Shown piece by piece: positions 28,359 through 39,304 of a DNA stretch of 64,000 nt. Each line of letters begins with the position of its first letter. Position 1 is the stretch's first letter. The notes under the pieces were generated by a model that was not told the origin of the DNA, did no database searches, and saw nothing but the letters and a program-made list of their open reading frames with translations. The translations under genes were made by a program, and so were the position numbers. This stretch comes from Solimonas soli DSM 21787 (GTDB lineage: Bacteria; Pseudomonadota; Gammaproteobacteria; Nevskiales; Nevskiaceae). The stretch spans positions 161,433 to 225,432 of the forward strand of contig NZ_KI440838.1 in the NCBI RefSeq assembly GCF_000474945.1, read 5' to 3'.

Positions 28359-29140
28359 CGGCCGCTCCGCCGCGGAATCAGGCGGCCGCGACCGGCGCGA
28401 TACGCGCCGGCGAGCGCCTGCTGCGTGTAGCGCTGGCCGGCCTCGACCGCCGTCGCCCAGTCCTCGCCGAGCGCGCGCCGCGCGGCGATGGCGGCCGCCA
28501 GCGTGCAGCCGGCGCCATGGAACCGGGCCGGCAGGCGCGGCCAGCGGAATTCGTGCGCGCGGCCTTCGGCATCGAGCCAGCGGTTGTGGACCTCGGCCTC
28601 GGCCTCGTCGCCGCCGGTGACCAGCACCTGCCGGCAGCCGCGCGCGCGCAGCGCGGCGGCGGCCTCGAACGGATCGTTGCAGCCGCTCAGGCGGCGCGCC
28701 TCGGCGGCGTTCGGCGTCAGCAGATCGACGTGCGGCAGCAGCTCATCGAGCAGGGCCGCGATCGTCGCCGCGTCGCTCAGGTCGCGGCCGCCGCCGGCGC
28801 GCAGCACCGGGTCGCAGACCACCGGCGCGCCGCTGCGGCGGATCGCATCGACGATCACCGCGATCTGCGTCGCGTCGCCGAGCAGGCCGATCTTGATCGC
28901 GGCGATCGCGCCGTCGGCCAGCAGCAGCTCGAGTTGTTCGGCCAGCCGCGCCGACGCGACGGGCCACACCTGGCGCACGTCGACGCTGTCCTGCGCGGTC
29001 AGCGCGGTGATCACGGTCAGGGCGTGCGCGCCCTGCGCGGCGACAGCTTCCAGGTCGGCATGAATGCCAGCGCCGCCGCCGGGATCATGGCCGGACAGAC
29101 AGAGGACACGTGCGCGGCGGTCAAGAGAGGCGGTGGACAT
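28355..29140 (-). CDS. thiD: Hydroxymethylpyrimidine/phosphomethylpyrimidine kinase
   Basis: Ribokinase-fold kinase phosphorylating HMP to HMP-PP. There are 261 residues from the ATG at 29140 (MSTASLDRRARVLCLSGHDPGGGAGI); upstream in-frame codons lie in AT-rich non-coding DNA and are not favoured. The N-terminal SGHDPGGGAGI, LLTPNAAEA and the C-terminal anion-hole motif FHGAGCTLAAAIAA are diagnostic. It is first gene of the long minus-strand run through rpoH. Confidence 0.93.
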   Translation of the reverse strand: MSTASLDRRARVLCLSGHDPGGGAGIHADLEAVAAQGAHALTVITALTAQDSVDVRQVWPVASARLAEQLELLLADGAIAAIKIGLLGDATQIAVIVDAIRRSGAPVVCDPVLRAGGGRDLSDAATIAALLDELLPHVDLLTPNAAEARRLSGCNDPFEAAAALRARGCRQVLVTGGDEAEAEVHNRWLDAEGRAHEFRWPRLPARFHGAGCTLAAAIAARRALGEDWATAVEAGQRYTQQALAGAYRAGRGRLIPRRSGR

Positions 29141-29510
29141 CTTGCAAGGACGGGAACCGGAAAGGGCGACGGTGAAAACGCTTGACAAGCGGCTGGAAAC
29201 TTTCGCTGCGCTGCCGCATTTATGCACAGCCCGGGTGCAGCGGCTACGCAAACCGCATGGTAGCGACTTTTTTCTGCAAGAATGCCGTAAAAAACAGATA
29301 TCCATTTGTTTTACATGAATAAAACGGCATGATCACAAACTCGCCCGGAAGCAAAAATGGCCGCAGTTACCGCGACTTAAGCGCGCACTCCGACCATTGC
29401 TCACAGAGATATCCACAGAGCTTGTGGGCAAATCCGAGCTTTCTTCTCTGTGACAGGGGTTTAGCGCCAGGTCCTAAAGTAAGCCGAGGCGATTTGCAGG
29501 GCCGCCGGAC
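29141..29510. other. 370-base AT-richer intergenic region with nested inverted repeats
   Basis: No coding frame is supported. The stretch holds A/T tracts unlike the surrounding DNA and two structured parts. TGCCGT (29283-29288) pairs with ACGGCA (29324-29329) around a smaller AAACA/TGTTT stem. TCACAGAGA (29401-29409) pairs perfectly with TCTCTGTGA (29445-29453), enclosing CCACA (29413) and TGTGG (29423). The region separates divergent thiD and the secreted-protein gene, so it must hold their promoters; no convincing hexamer pair was settled on. Confidence 0.6.
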
Positions 29511-30410
29511 GTGAGCGCCGGCCGCTGCCGATGGCCGGTGTGGGCGGCTTTATTGCTCAATTTTCCGCAACTTGCGTCGGCGGCGCCGAGCGTCGCGCTG
29601 ATCCGCGATGGTGCGCTGCCCGAAATCTCGGGCTGCGCGCGCTCGCAGCGCGCCGACGGCAGGCTCTGGGTCCACAACGACAGCGGCAATCCGCCCGTGA
29701 TCGACGCGCTCGATGCGCGCGGCGAGGTGCGCGAGCGGGTCCGGATCGACGGCGCGGCGGCGCTCGACTGGGAGGACATCGCCGCCTTCGATTGGCACGG
29801 TGGCGCGTATCTCGCCATTGCCGACAGCGGCGACAACTTCGCGCTGCGCGACAGCGCTGCCGTACTGCTCGTGCGCGAACCGGCGCCCGGCGAGCGCAGC
29901 GCGCGGCCGGAGCGCGTCATCACCTTCCGCTACCCGGACGGCCCGCGCGATGTCGAGGCGCTGGCCGTCGATGCCGCCGCCGGCCAGATCCTGCTGCTCG
30001 AAAAGCGCCGGCCGCCGGCCACGCTCTATGCGCTCGATCTCGACGGCCCGGCCATGCAGACGGCACGGCCGATCGCGCGTCTCGCCGACTGGTGGCCGGA
30101 GCCGCCGACGCCGAGCGAACCGATCGCCATGCGCCGCTACCGCGCCGCGGCGAGCGCGATGGACCTGTCGCCGGACGGGCGCCGCCTGGCTCTGCTCAGC
30201 AATACGCACTGGGCGGTGTTCGCGCGGCGCGCGGGCGAATCCTGGGCGGCAGCGCTGGCGCGTGCGCCGCAGGCGGTCGGACGCCTGCCGCGCCGGCAGC
30301 TGCCGGTGCACGACACCATCTTCGAGGCCCTGTGCTGGGCGAACGACCACGAGCTGTGGATCAGCGGCGAGCGCCTGCCGGCGCCGCTGCTGCGCGTGCC
30401 GGTGCGCTAG
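29511..30410 (+). CDS. Secreted protein of unknown function, possibly beta-propeller
   Basis: Not recognised by family. There are 299 residues from GTG 29511, with a signal peptide (VWAALLLNFPQLASA). The mature part shows strand-rich repeats with WVHNDSGNPPVIDALDARGE, LDWEDIAAF, YLAIADSGDNF, PDGPRDVEALAVD and ASAMDLSPDGRRLALL, a pattern reminiscent of six- or seven-bladed propellers of the SdiA-regulated/esterase-like type. Acidic loops (DSGD, NDSGN) could bind calcium. It is convergent with mtgA, 16 bases apart. Role not inferable. Confidence 0.7.
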   Translation: MSAGRCRWPVWAALLLNFPQLASAAPSVALIRDGALPEISGCARSQRADGRLWVHNDSGNPPVIDALDARGEVRERVRIDGAAALDWEDIAAFDWHGGAYLAIADSGDNFALRDSAAVLLVREPAPGERSARPERVITFRYPDGPRDVEALAVDAAAGQILLLEKRRPPATLYALDLDGPAMQTARPIARLADWWPEPPTPSEPIAMRRYRAAASAMDLSPDGRRLALLSNTHWAVFARRAGESWAAALARAPQAVGRLPRRQLPVHDTIFEALCWANDHELWISGERLPAPLLRVPVR

Positions 30411-30426
30411 CGCGCACCGCCGGCTT

Positions 30427-31329
30427 TCAGCGCGAGGTGTCGGCCGCCGGCGGCGCACCGTCGGGCGGCGGCGCCGTTTCCGCCGGGGCGGGACCGGCCG
30501 GCGTCGGGGCCGGCAAGTCGGGCGGCGGCAGCGGCTCGTCGTCGGGCTCGAGCGCCGTGGCCGGCGCGATCTCGTTTGCGCCGGGCGCCGCCGCCGGCTC
30601 GTCGTTGCGGCCTTCGTCCTCGGCGTCGATCTGCCGTTGCAGCTCGTCGGGAATTTCCGGTTCCGGTTCGACGCTCGGCGCGCGGCCCCCGGAACCCATC
30701 TGCCCGACGATCCAGCCGACGCGGCGCTGCACGTAGCCGCCGGGCCGCGTCACGCTCCAGTGGCGCGGGCTCGGCAGCACGGCGGCGAGGCGCGCCGCCT
30801 CGGATGCCGTCAGCTTCGCCGCCGGCTTGTGGAAATAAGCCTGCGAGGCCGCCTCGACGCCGTAGATGCCGGGGCCGAATTCGGCGACGTTGAGGTACAT
30901 CTCGAGGATGCGCGCTTTCGGCCACAGCGCCTCGATCAGCACCGTGTATCCGGCCTCGACACCCTTGCGGAAATAGCCGCCACCCGGCCACAGGAACAGG
31001 TTCTTGGCGGTCTGCTGGCTGATCGTCGAGGCGCCGCGGATGCGCTTCGAGCGCTTGTTGTGTTCGCGCGCTTTCTCGATCGCCTCGAGATCGAAGCCGT
31101 TGTGCGTCCAGAACTTCTGATCCTCGGCGGCGACCACGGCGCGCCGCGCGTTGTCGCTGATCCGGCTCGCCGGCATCCAGTGGTACTGCACCGGCTTGAC
31201 CGGGCTCTGCAGCATGTAAGAGGTGGTCGGCGGCGGCAGGAAGCGCAGCAGCGCGACCGGCAGCACGGTCAGCGCGAGCACGGCGGCGATGCTCCACAGC
31301 AACAGCCTTGGCCACAGGCGGCGGCTCAT
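30427..31329 (-). CDS. mtgA: Monofunctional peptidoglycan glycosyltransferase with Pro-rich C-tail
   Basis: GT51 enzyme polymerising lipid II into glycan strands without a transpeptidase domain. An N-terminal membrane helix is followed by the catalytic motifs [14 protein letters not shown] (general base Glu), [16 protein letters not shown] and [17 protein letters not shown]. The fold ends near residue 215; about 85 more residues are a low-complexity Pro/Ala/Glu/Asp tail, so the total of 300 exceeds the usual 230-240. The tail would lie in the periplasm. Confidence 0.92.
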   Translation of the reverse strand: MSRRLWPRLLLWSIAAVLALTVLPVALLRFLPPPTTSYMLQSPVKPVQYHWMPASRISDNARRAVVAAEDQKFWTHNGFDLEAIEKAREHNKRSKRIRGASTISQQTAKNLFLWPGGGYFRKGVEAGYTVLIEALWPKARILEMYLNVAEFGPGIYGVEAASQAYFHKPAAKLTASEAARLAAVLPSPRHWSVTRPGGYVQRRVGWIVGQMGSGGRAPSVEPEPEIPDELQRQIDAEDEGRNDEPAAAPGANEIAPATALEPDDEPLPPPDLPAPTPAGPAPAETAPPPDGAPPAADTSR

Positions 31330-31351
31330 GCGCGGATTCCCGGTGCGGAAG

Positions 31352-31978
31352 TCACGGTTGCTTGCGGTGGCGTTCGAGATCGAACACCGGCAGGGTCAGA
31401 TCCCACCAGATCGCCGCGAGACGCAGCGCCGCGATCAGGCCCATGCCGATGAAGCTGGCGAGGTCGCGCTGCGCGCCGAAGGACTGCGCGATGACGTAGA
31501 ACGAGGCGCCGATCAGCACCGCGCTCGCGTAGATCTTGCCGCGCTGCAGGATCATCGGGATCTCGTTGCACAACACGTCGCGCAGCACACCGCCGAAGGT
31601 GCCGGTGATCATGGCGATGACCACGACGATCAGGCCCGGCAGCTCGGCGCGCTCGGCGATGCGCGCGCCGGAGATCGAGAACATGGCGAGCCCGAGCGCG
31701 TCGGCGATCTCCAGCTGGCGCTCCGGCGGATGGCGCCAGCGCACGTAGAGCATGGTCAGCAGCGCGGCGACGAAGATGGCGATCAGGTAGGACGGATCGA
31801 CGAACCAGAACACCGTGCGGTTCATCAGCAGGTCGCGCAGCGTGCCGCCGCCGATCGCGGTGACGGTGGCGATGACGATGACGCCGACCAGGTCGAGCCG
31901 CTTGCGGCCGGCGGCAAGGGCGCCGGACACGGCGAACACGCCGACGCCGATGAAATCGAGGATGCGCACGAGATTCAT
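31352..31978 (-). CDS. TRIC/UPF0126 family membrane protein (YicG-like)
   Basis: A 208-residue membrane protein with about seven helices built as two tandem glycine-rich modules: [15 protein letters not shown]...[12 protein letters not shown] and [15 protein letters not shown]...[14 protein letters not shown]. This is the UPF0126 pattern, whose members belong to the trimeric intracellular cation channel superfamily. An ion or small amino acid (glycine) transport role has been proposed for relatives. It lies 22 bases upstream of mtgA on the same strand. Confidence 0.88.
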   Translation of the reverse strand: MNLVRILDFIGVGVFAVSGALAAGRKRLDLVGVIVIATVTAIGGGTLRDLLMNRTVFWFVDPSYLIAIFVAALLTMLYVRWRHPPERQLEIADALGLAMFSISGARIAERAELPGLIVVVIAMITGTFGGVLRDVLCNEIPMILQRGKIYASAVLIGASFYVIAQSFGAQRDLASFIGMGLIAALRLAAIWWDLTLPVFDLERHRKQP

Positions 31979-32037
31979 GGCATTCCATTATGCCGGCTCC
32001 GGCGGCGCGCACGCCGCCGGCCCGCGATGACGCGCGC

Positions 32038-33225
32038 TCAGCGCGCCAGCAGACGCCTGGCGCCGAGCGCGGCGAAGCCGATCAGCAGGCCCCAGAACGC
32101 CGCGCCGATGCCGAACAGCATCAGGCCCGAGGCCGTCGCCACGAAGCACAGCAGCGCCGCCTCGCGTTCCGCGGCGTCGCCGAGCATGCCGAGCAGCGCG
32201 CCCGACAGCGGCGCCAGCAGCGCGAGACCGGCGATCGTCGCGACCGCGGTCGGCGGCAGCGCCATGAACAGCGCTACCAGCGGCGCCGAGAACAATGCCA
32301 GCAGGCCGTAGAGCGCCGCGTAGATCAGCGCCACGCGCCAGCGCTGCGCCGCGTCCGGATGGGCGTCGCTGCCAGTGCAGATCGCCGCCGTGATCGCGGC
32401 GAGGTTGACGCTGTGCGCGCCGAACGGCGCCAGCAGCAAGGAGACGAGGCCGGTCACCAGCAGCGCCGGCCGTGTCGGCAAGTCATAGCCGGCGCCGCGC
32501 AGCACGGCGAAGCCCGGCAGATTCTGCGAGGCGAGGGTGACGAGGAACAGCGGCACGCCGGCGCCGATCAGCGCCGACGCATCGAACGCCGGCGTGGTGG
32601 CCCGCAGCTGGCCGAACGTGAAGCGATCCGGCAGCGCGCCGCCGCCGCCGCGCACGAGCACCATCGCGACCACCACGAACAGCGCGCCGAGCAGGGCATA
32701 GGTCGGCGCACGCTGGCGCAGGGCGATGAAGACCAGCAGCGCCGGCAGCGCCAGCCACAGCTCCTGCTGCACGCCGCGGAACAAGGCGAGGCAGAAGGGC
32801 AGCAGCACGCCGGCGAGCATCGCGTTCGCGAGCGTCGTCGGCATGCGTGCGGCGAGCCGGCCGAGTGCCGGCACGAGGCCGAGCAGCATCATCAGCGCCG
32901 CGGCGACGGCGAACGCCGCGAGCGCCGTCGCGTAGCCGCCGGGCAGTGCGCCGCCGGCGAGCAGCGCGGCGCCGGGCGTCGACCAGGCGAGCACGACCGG
33001 CATGCGCAGCCGCAGGCTGAGCCAGGCGCCGCCGAGGCCGATGCCGAGACACAGGGCCGTGACGCTCGACGTGATCTGCGGTGGACTGGCGCCGAGGCTC
33101 TGGCCCATGCGCACGATCAAGGCGATGGTGCCGCCGAAGCCGACCAGCGTCGCCACCAGTGCCGCGGTGAAGGCCGATGGCGGCCAGCGTGGTGAGGGTT
33201 CAGTCGAAGCGGCGTCGGTCGGCAT
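32038..33225 (-). CDS. benE: BenE-family benzoate/proton symporter
   Basis: A 395-residue inner membrane protein with about twelve hydrophobic segments. Family features include LVGFGGTIALIV near the start, WSTPGAALLA, and FGAHSVNLAAITAAICTG in the second half. Members import aromatic acids such as benzoate with protons. No aromatic degradation genes are nearby, so the substrate remains open. A 155-base gap without a gene separates it from metF. Confidence 0.85.
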   Translation of the reverse strand: MPTDAASTEPSPRWPPSAFTAALVATLVGFGGTIALIVRMGQSLGASPPQITSSVTALCLGIGLGGAWLSLRLRMPVVLAWSTPGAALLAGGALPGGYATALAAFAVAAALMMLLGLVPALGRLAARMPTTLANAMLAGVLLPFCLALFRGVQQELWLALPALLVFIALRQRAPTYALLGALFVVVAMVLVRGGGGALPDRFTFGQLRATTPAFDASALIGAGVPLFLVTLASQNLPGFAVLRGAGYDLPTRPALLVTGLVSLLLAPFGAHSVNLAAITAAICTGSDAHPDAAQRWRVALIYAALYGLLALFSAPLVALFMALPPTAVATIAGLALLAPLSGALLGMLGDAAEREAALLCFVATASGLMLFGIGAAFWGLLIGFAALGARRLLAR

Positions 33226-33380
33226 GGCGATTCCCGCGCGGCGCCGGATCGCGCCGCGACCTTGTCATCAACGGCCCAGCATGGCGGCACGGAAATCCAG
33301 GCCTGCGACCGCGGCCGGTCCGGCGCTCGATGCCGGACTTCGGCCTGCGCGGGCGCGACGCAGCGGATCAAGCCCCTCTC

Positions 33381-34238
33381 TCAGGCTTGCGGCGCCGGCA
33401 GGCCGAGGTTCTTCCACAGCTTCAGGGTCGGCTCGGCCTGGTTGAGCGTGTAGAAATGGATGCCCGGCGCGCCATTCTTCAGCAGGGTCTCGCACAGCCG
33501 CGTGACGACGTCGAGCCCGAAGTCGAGCAGGGCCGGTTTGTCGTCCTGCAGCGCCTCGAGCTTGAGGCGCACCCAGCGCGGAATCTCGGCGCCGCAGGCG
33601 GCCGAGAAGCGCATCAGCTGCGTGTAGTTGGTGATCGGCATGACGCCGGCGACGATCGGCACCGTGATGCCGGCGCGCGCGCAGCGCTCGACGAAATCGA
33701 AATAGGCGTCGGCGTTGTAGAAGTACTGCGTGACCGCGCCGTGCGCGCCGGCCTCGACCTTGCGCCTGAAGGCGTCGAAGTCCTGCGCCGGATTGGCGGC
33801 CTGCGGGTGCATTTCCGGATAGGCGGCGACTTCGAGCCTGAAGGTCTCGCCGTGCGTCTCGCGGATGAAGGCGACAAGTTCGTTGGCGTAGTGGAACTCG
33901 CCGGGCGCGCTCGGCGAGCTCGCCGTCGCCGGCAGATCGCCGCGCAGCGCGACGATGCGGCGGATGCCGGCGGCCTTGTAGCGGGCGAGCAGCGCGGCGA
34001 TCTTGGCGCGCGTCGAACCGACGCAGGTCAGGTGCGGCGCGGCCTCGATGCCGGTCTGGCCGATGACCTGCATGACCGTGTCGTAGGTGCCGTCCTGCCC
34101 GGAGCCGCCGGCGCCGTAGGTCACCGAGAAGAACGCCGGTTGCACGGCGGCGAGGCGCGCGACGGTGGCCGGCAGCTTGGCGGCACCCTCCGGCGTGCGC
34201 GGCGGGAACAGTTCGAACGAGAAGTGGATCGTGCTCAC
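33381..34238 (-). CDS. metF: 5,10-methylenetetrahydrofolate reductase
   Basis: FAD enzyme that makes 5-methyl-THF, the methyl donor for homocysteine remethylation. There are 285 residues from GTG 34238 (MSTIHFSFELFPPRTPEG). SFELFPP, the catalytic Glu, FFSVTYGAGGSG, VTQYFYNADAYFDF and PRWVRLKLEAL are typical. It is third in ahcY-acetyltransferase-metF, 19 bases after the second gene, joining methyl supply with SAH removal. Confidence 0.94.
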   Translation of the reverse strand: MSTIHFSFELFPPRTPEGAAKLPATVARLAAVQPAFFSVTYGAGGSGQDGTYDTVMQVIGQTGIEAAPHLTCVGSTRAKIAALLARYKAAGIRRIVALRGDLPATASSPSAPGEFHYANELVAFIRETHGETFRLEVAAYPEMHPQAANPAQDFDAFRRKVEAGAHGAVTQYFYNADAYFDFVERCARAGITVPIVAGVMPITNYTQLMRFSAACGAEIPRWVRLKLEALQDDKPALLDFGLDVVTRLCETLLKNGAPGIHFYTLNQAEPTLKLWKNLGLPAPQA

Positions 34239-34257
34239 GGTTGACGCCCGGCGCTGT

Positions 34258-34689
34258 TCAGAAGCGCTTCTGATAGAAGTGGCGCGCATGGCCGTCGTGG
34301 AAATCCGCGATCGTGCCGAAGCGCGTGAAGCCCAGGTGCTCGTAGAAATGCGGCGCCTGGAAGTCGAAGGTGTCGAGCCACAGGCCGTGACAGCCGCGCT
34401 CGCGTGCCGCCGCTTCGGCCGCCGCCATGAGCGCGCGGCCGGCGCCGCTGCCGCGCAGGGCCGGCTGCACGACGAGAATCTCGACGTGCAGCCAGTGGCT
34501 GCGGAACTGGCCGAGCAGGCCGCCGGCGAGGCGGCCGGCGCCGGTCAGCGCAAGGCGAAACGGCTCCGGCGACGGACGGCCGAGATACGGCGCGTTGTGA
34601 TCGCGCAGCAGATCGATGATCGCCTCGGCCGTCGCCGTGTCCGAGGCCGGCAGCGGCCCGATCGACCAGTTCGCCGGGTGCTCGCGCAT
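34258..34689 (-). CDS. GNAT family N-acetyltransferase
   Basis: A 143-residue acetyltransferase. The acetyl-CoA motif A is VEILVVQPALRGSGAGRALMAAAEAAARERG and motif B is APHFYEHLGFTRFGTI. It starts one base after the ahcY stop and precedes metF, so it is probably translated from the same message. The substrate is unknown. Confidence 0.85.
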   Translation of the reverse strand: MREHPANWSIGPLPASDTATAEAIIDLLRDHNAPYLGRPSPEPFRLALTGAGRLAGGLLGQFRSHWLHVEILVVQPALRGSGAGRALMAAAEAAARERGCHGLWLDTFDFQAPHFYEHLGFTRFGTIADFHDGHARHFYQKRF

Positions 34690-34690
34690 C

Positions 34691-36130
<1,440 letters not shown>

Positions 36131-36167
36131 GGCGGTTACTCCTGCAAACAGGTTCTCTTGGGCGTCG

Positions 36168-36284
36168 GGAGCGGGCGCGGTTGCTCGAAACGCCGCGCAC
36201 ACGATGCGGCGCGCCGGTTTCGTCTTGAAGTCCGCGCCGAGCCTGGCCCGTGGCGCGCACGGATCGCAGCGCCCCTCGGCGGGA
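36168..36284 (-). ncRNA. SAH (S-adenosylhomocysteine) riboswitch
   Basis: On the minus strand the leader reads CCGAGGGGCGCUGCGAUCC ... GCCAGGCUCGG, the SAH aptamer core. P1 pairs 36275-36280 with 36236-36241. P2 is CCGUG/CACGG. The pseudoknot strand GGGCGC (36274-36269) matches GCGCCC at 36178-36173, within the expected AACCGCGCCC. Between core and pseudoknot is an added hairpin (36191-36196 with 36206-36211). A small CCTG/CAGG stem at 36141-36152 holds the ahcY ribosome site. SAH binding is expected to switch expression on. Confidence 0.92.
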
Positions 36285-36296
36285 CGAATGGGCTAA

Positions 36297-36326
36297 GTAT
36301 ATCCGCTTATGCGGATGGAAGGATAT
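36297..36326 (-). promoter_or_regulatory. Operator/promoter of ahcY (motif shared with metK)
   Basis: On the minus strand ATATCC-TTC-CATCCGCATAAG runs into GCGGAT; ATCCGC-TTAT-GCGGAT (36301-36316 on the plus strand) is a perfect palindrome. A TATACT -10-like hexamer overlaps its edge (36302-36297), just before the riboswitch. Over 26 bases it matches the metK upstream region at 20 positions. Proteobacterial SahR (ArsR family) is a known regulator of such genes; whether this is its site is not established here. Confidence 0.6.
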
Positions 36327-36382
36327 AGAAGAACGGCTCGAGCCCGCTTGCGGCTGTCATGGTGTTTGCTAGCGTGTCTGGC

Positions 36383-39106
36383 ATGAACGCCGAATCCCCC
36401 GCCGCCGTCGTCCGTCGCCCCGATACCGCCGCCGAAGATGCGCCGCTGCGCGAGGATGTGCGCCATCTCGGTGCTACCGTCGGCGAGATGCTCGCCGAGC
36501 AGCTCGGCGAGGACTTCCTGGCGCGCGTCGAAGCCCTGCGCACGGCGGCGATCAGGCGTCGCGAACGCGGCGAGCCGGCGGCGACGCTCGCCGCGCAGCT
36601 GGAAGGCCTGCCGCTGCTGCTCGCCGAATCGCTGACGCGCGCCTTCTCCAGCTATTTCCAGGCGGTCAACATCGGCGAGCGCGTGCACCGCATCCGCCGC
36701 CGCCGCGATTACCAGCGCACCAGCGAGCGCCCGCAGCCGGATGGCCTCGTCGACGGCCTGCAGCAGCTGAAAGCCGCGGGCGTCGACGCCGCGACGCTGC
36801 TCGACGCGCTCGGCAGGCTCGACGTCGAGCCGGTTTTCACCGCGCACCCGACGGAAGCCGTGCGCCGTGCCCTGCTCGAGAAGGAGCAGGATATCGTGCG
36901 CTGCCTGATCAACGGTTTCGATCCCTCGCGCACGCCGCTCGAACATCGCCACGACTGGGAGCGCCTGCGCATGGCGCTGACCGTGGCCTGGCAGACCAGC
37001 GAGACCGCGCCGGTGAAGCCCTCTGTGCAGGACGAGTTCGAGCACGTCGGCTTCTATCTCGGCGGGCCGCTGTATCTCGTCGCGCCGGTGTTCTACGAAC
37101 TTTTCGAGGATGCCGTTCAGGCGGTCTACGGCATCCAGGCCGAGCTGCCGCGCCTGCTGCGCTTCGCCTCCTGGGTCGGCGGCGACATGGACGGCAACCC
37201 GAACGTCGGCGCCGAAACGATCGCCGCGACCCTGCGCGGCCAGCGCGAGATGATCCTCGACCGCTACGCGGCCGAAGTCGCCGAGCTCGCCGGCCTGCTC
37301 AGCCAGACCGAACGCCGCGTGGCGATCGGCGACGCGCTGGCCGCACGCATCGCCGACTATCGCGAGCGTCTGCCGAAAACCGCGGCGGCGATCCGTCCGC
37401 GCCATGCCGACATGCCCTACCGCGTGTTCCTGACGCTGGTGCGCGCGCGCCTGCGCGCGACGCAGCGCGACGAGCACGAGGCCTACGCGCAGGCCGACGA
37501 GTTCGTCGCCGACATCCGCCTCGTCGCCGATTCGCTGCGCGCGCACAAGGGCGTGCATGCCGGCTGGTTCGCGGTGCGGCGCCTGCTGTGGCGCGCGCGG
37601 ACCTTCGGCTTTCACCTCGCGCGCCTCGACGTGCGCCAGGATTCGCGCGTGCACGCGCAGGCGGTCGCCGCGCTGCTCGGCGACGCGCAGTGGCCGCAGC
37701 GCGCCGGCGACGAGCAGGCGACGCTGCTGCGCCCCTACGCCGGCCGCGGCGCCGTGTTCGCCGCCAGCCGCGACGCCGTCGCGCAGCGCGCGCGCGCGGT
37801 GTTCGCGCAGCTGGCCGAGGCGCACGAAACCTACGGCCGCGAGGCGACCGGCCTCTACATCATCAGCATGGCGCAGCGTCCGGCCGACGTGCTCGCGGTG
37901 CTGGCGCTGGCGCGCCACGGCGGTCTGGTCGACGCGCGCGGCCACGTGCCGCTCGATGTCGCGCCGCTGTTCGAGACGGTCGACGATCTGCAGAACGGGC
38001 CCGCCACCCTGCGCGCACTGTTCGCCGATCCGGTCTATCGCGCGCATCTGGCGGTGCGCGGCGATCGCCAGGTCGTCATGCTCGGCTATTCGGACAGCGG
38101 CAAGGATGGCGGCACCGTGGCGTCGCGCTGGGGCCTGCAGCGCGCGCAGGTGGAACTGCTCGAAGTCGCGCAGCAAGCCGGCATCGCGCTCAGCTTCTTC
38201 CACGGCCGCGGCGGCAGCGCCAGCCGCGGCGGCGGACGCATCTCGACGGCGCTGATGGCGAGCCCGCGCGGCTCGGTCGGCGGCGTGCTGCGCGTCACCG
38301 AGCAGGGCGAGGTGATCCATCGCAAGTACGGCATCCGCGCATTGGCGCTGCGCGAACTGGAGCGCGCGGTGTCGGCCACGCTGCGCGCCACGCTGGTGCC
38401 GCGTCCGCCGGATGCGCGTGAAGCGGAGTGGAAGGAAACCATGGTGCTGCTGGCGCGCGAATCGCGCGCCGCCTATCGCGAGTTCGTCGACGCGCCGGGC
38501 TTCGTCGATTACTTCCGGACCGCCACGCCGATCGACGTCATCGAACGCATGACGCTCGGCTCGCGCCCGTCGCGGCGCGGCACCATGCAGGGCGTCGAAT
38601 CGCTGCGCGCCATTCCCTGGGTGTTCGCCTGGACGCAGTGCCGCGCGATCGTCACCGGCTGGTACGGCCTCGGCAGCGGCCTCGAACGCGCCGCGCGGCA
38701 ATTCGGCGAGGAGCGCCTGCTGGAGATGGCGCGCGACTGGGCCTTCTTCCGCACCATGCTCGACGACGTCGACATGGTGCTCGCCAAGTGCGATCTCGAC
38801 GTCGCCGAACGCTACTCGAAGCTCGCCGGCGCCCTGCATGCAGCGTTCTTCGCGCGCGTGCGGCACGAGTTCGAACGCACCGTGCACTGGGTGCTGCGCA
38901 TCAAGCGGGCCGACCGCCTGCTCGCCGGCGACCCGCGCCTCGCGCAATCGATCCGCCTGCGCAATCCCTACGTCGATCCGATCAATCTGCTGCAGGTCGA
39001 TCTGCTGGCGCGCTGGCGCGACAGCGGCGCGGAGGACGAGGAGTTGCTGCGCGCGCTGGTGGCGACGGTGAACGGAGTGGCGCAGGGACTGCAGAACACG
39101 GGGTGA
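36383..39106 (+). CDS. ppc: Phosphoenolpyruvate carboxylase
   Basis: Anaplerotic enzyme carboxylating PEP to oxaloacetate, about 907 residues from ATG 36383 (ATG 36359 in frame is possible). The catalytic His155 lies in [26 protein letters not shown] and the flexible [13 protein letters not shown] loop follow, and the C-terminal NTG ending is intact. It is divergent from ahcY; the 250-base gap holds the riboswitch and operator on the ahcY side. No clear ribosome site is seen before either start. Confidence 0.96.
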   Translation: MNAESPAAVVRRPDTAAEDAPLREDVRHLGATVGEMLAEQLGEDFLARVEALRTAAIRRRERGEPAATLAAQLEGLPLLLAESLTRAFSSYFQAVNIGERVHRIRRRRDYQRTSERPQPDGLVDGLQQLKAAGVDAATLLDALGRLDVEPVFTAHPTEAVRRALLEKEQDIVRCLINGFDPSRTPLEHRHDWERLRMALTVAWQTSETAPVKPSVQDEFEHVGFYLGGPLYLVAPVFYELFEDAVQAVYGIQAELPRLLRFASWVGGDMDGNPNVGAETIAATLRGQREMILDRYAAEVAELAGLLSQTERRVAIGDALAARIADYRERLPKTAAAIRPRHADMPYRVFLTLVRARLRATQRDEHEAYAQADEFVADIRLVADSLRAHKGVHAGWFAVRRLLWRARTFGFHLARLDVRQDSRVHAQAVAALLGDAQWPQRAGDEQATLLRPYAGRGAVFAASRDAVAQRARAVFAQLAEAHETYGREATGLYIISMAQRPADVLAVLALARHGGLVDARGHVPLDVAPLFETVDDLQNGPATLRALFADPVYRAHLAVRGDRQVVMLGYSDSGKDGGTVASRWGLQRAQVELLEVAQQAGIALSFFHGRGGSASRGGGRISTALMASPRGSVGGVLRVTEQGEVIHRKYGIRALALRELERAVSATLRATLVPRPPDAREAEWKETMVLLARESRAAYREFVDAPGFVDYFRTATPIDVIERMTLGSRPSRRGTMQGVESLRAIPWVFAWTQCRAIVTGWYGLGSGLERAARQFGEERLLEMARDWAFFRTMLDDVDMVLAKCDLDVAERYSKLAGALHAAFFARVRHEFERTVHWVLRIKRADRLLAGDPRLAQSIRLRNPYVDPINLLQVDLLARWRDSGAEDEELLRALVATVNGVAQGLQNTG

Positions 39107-39261
39107 TGTGCGAGGGACGCGACGCCCTGTCGTGCTTCCCGATCCGGCCTTTCCATTCGCGCTGTCGCGGGCCTTGCTTCTCTTTGCACAAGCAAGGAAA
39201 AGTGCGGCACCGCAAGGCGAAATCAAAAACCGGAGCAGGAGACAAGGCCGCGATGAAAACG

Positions 39262-39288
39262 AAAAGGCCCGCACGCGGCGGGCCTTTT
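39262..39288. terminator. Bidirectional terminator between ppc and metK
   Basis: Arms AAAAGGCCCGC (39262-39272) and GCGGGCCTTTT (39278-39288) are perfect complements with a 5-base loop. The A and T runs at both ends allow termination in both directions for the convergent genes. The rest of the 200-base gap holds no gene; a second hairpin (39172-39197) lacks a T run. Confidence 0.9.
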
Positions 39289-39304
39289 GCGCAGCGCGGA
39301 ACGC

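Noticed and set aside
29141-29300. TPP riboswitch upstream of thiD.
   Set aside because: The conserved CUGAGA and ACCUGAUC blocks are absent on the relevant strand.
29401-29430. TATCCACAG and TTGTGGG as DnaA boxes of an origin.
   Set aside because: Only partial matches, no array, and no dnaA, dnaN, gidA or parAB nearby. The hairpin symmetry explains them better.
33318-33338. GTCCGGC/GCCGGAC hairpin downstream of metF as a terminator.
   Set aside because: It lacks a T tract on the minus strand, and such stems are frequent by chance in this GC-rich DNA.
39172-39197. Hairpin CCTTGCTT/AAGCAAGG after ppc as a terminator.
   Set aside because: No T run follows in either direction, and a strong bidirectional terminator lies at 39262.
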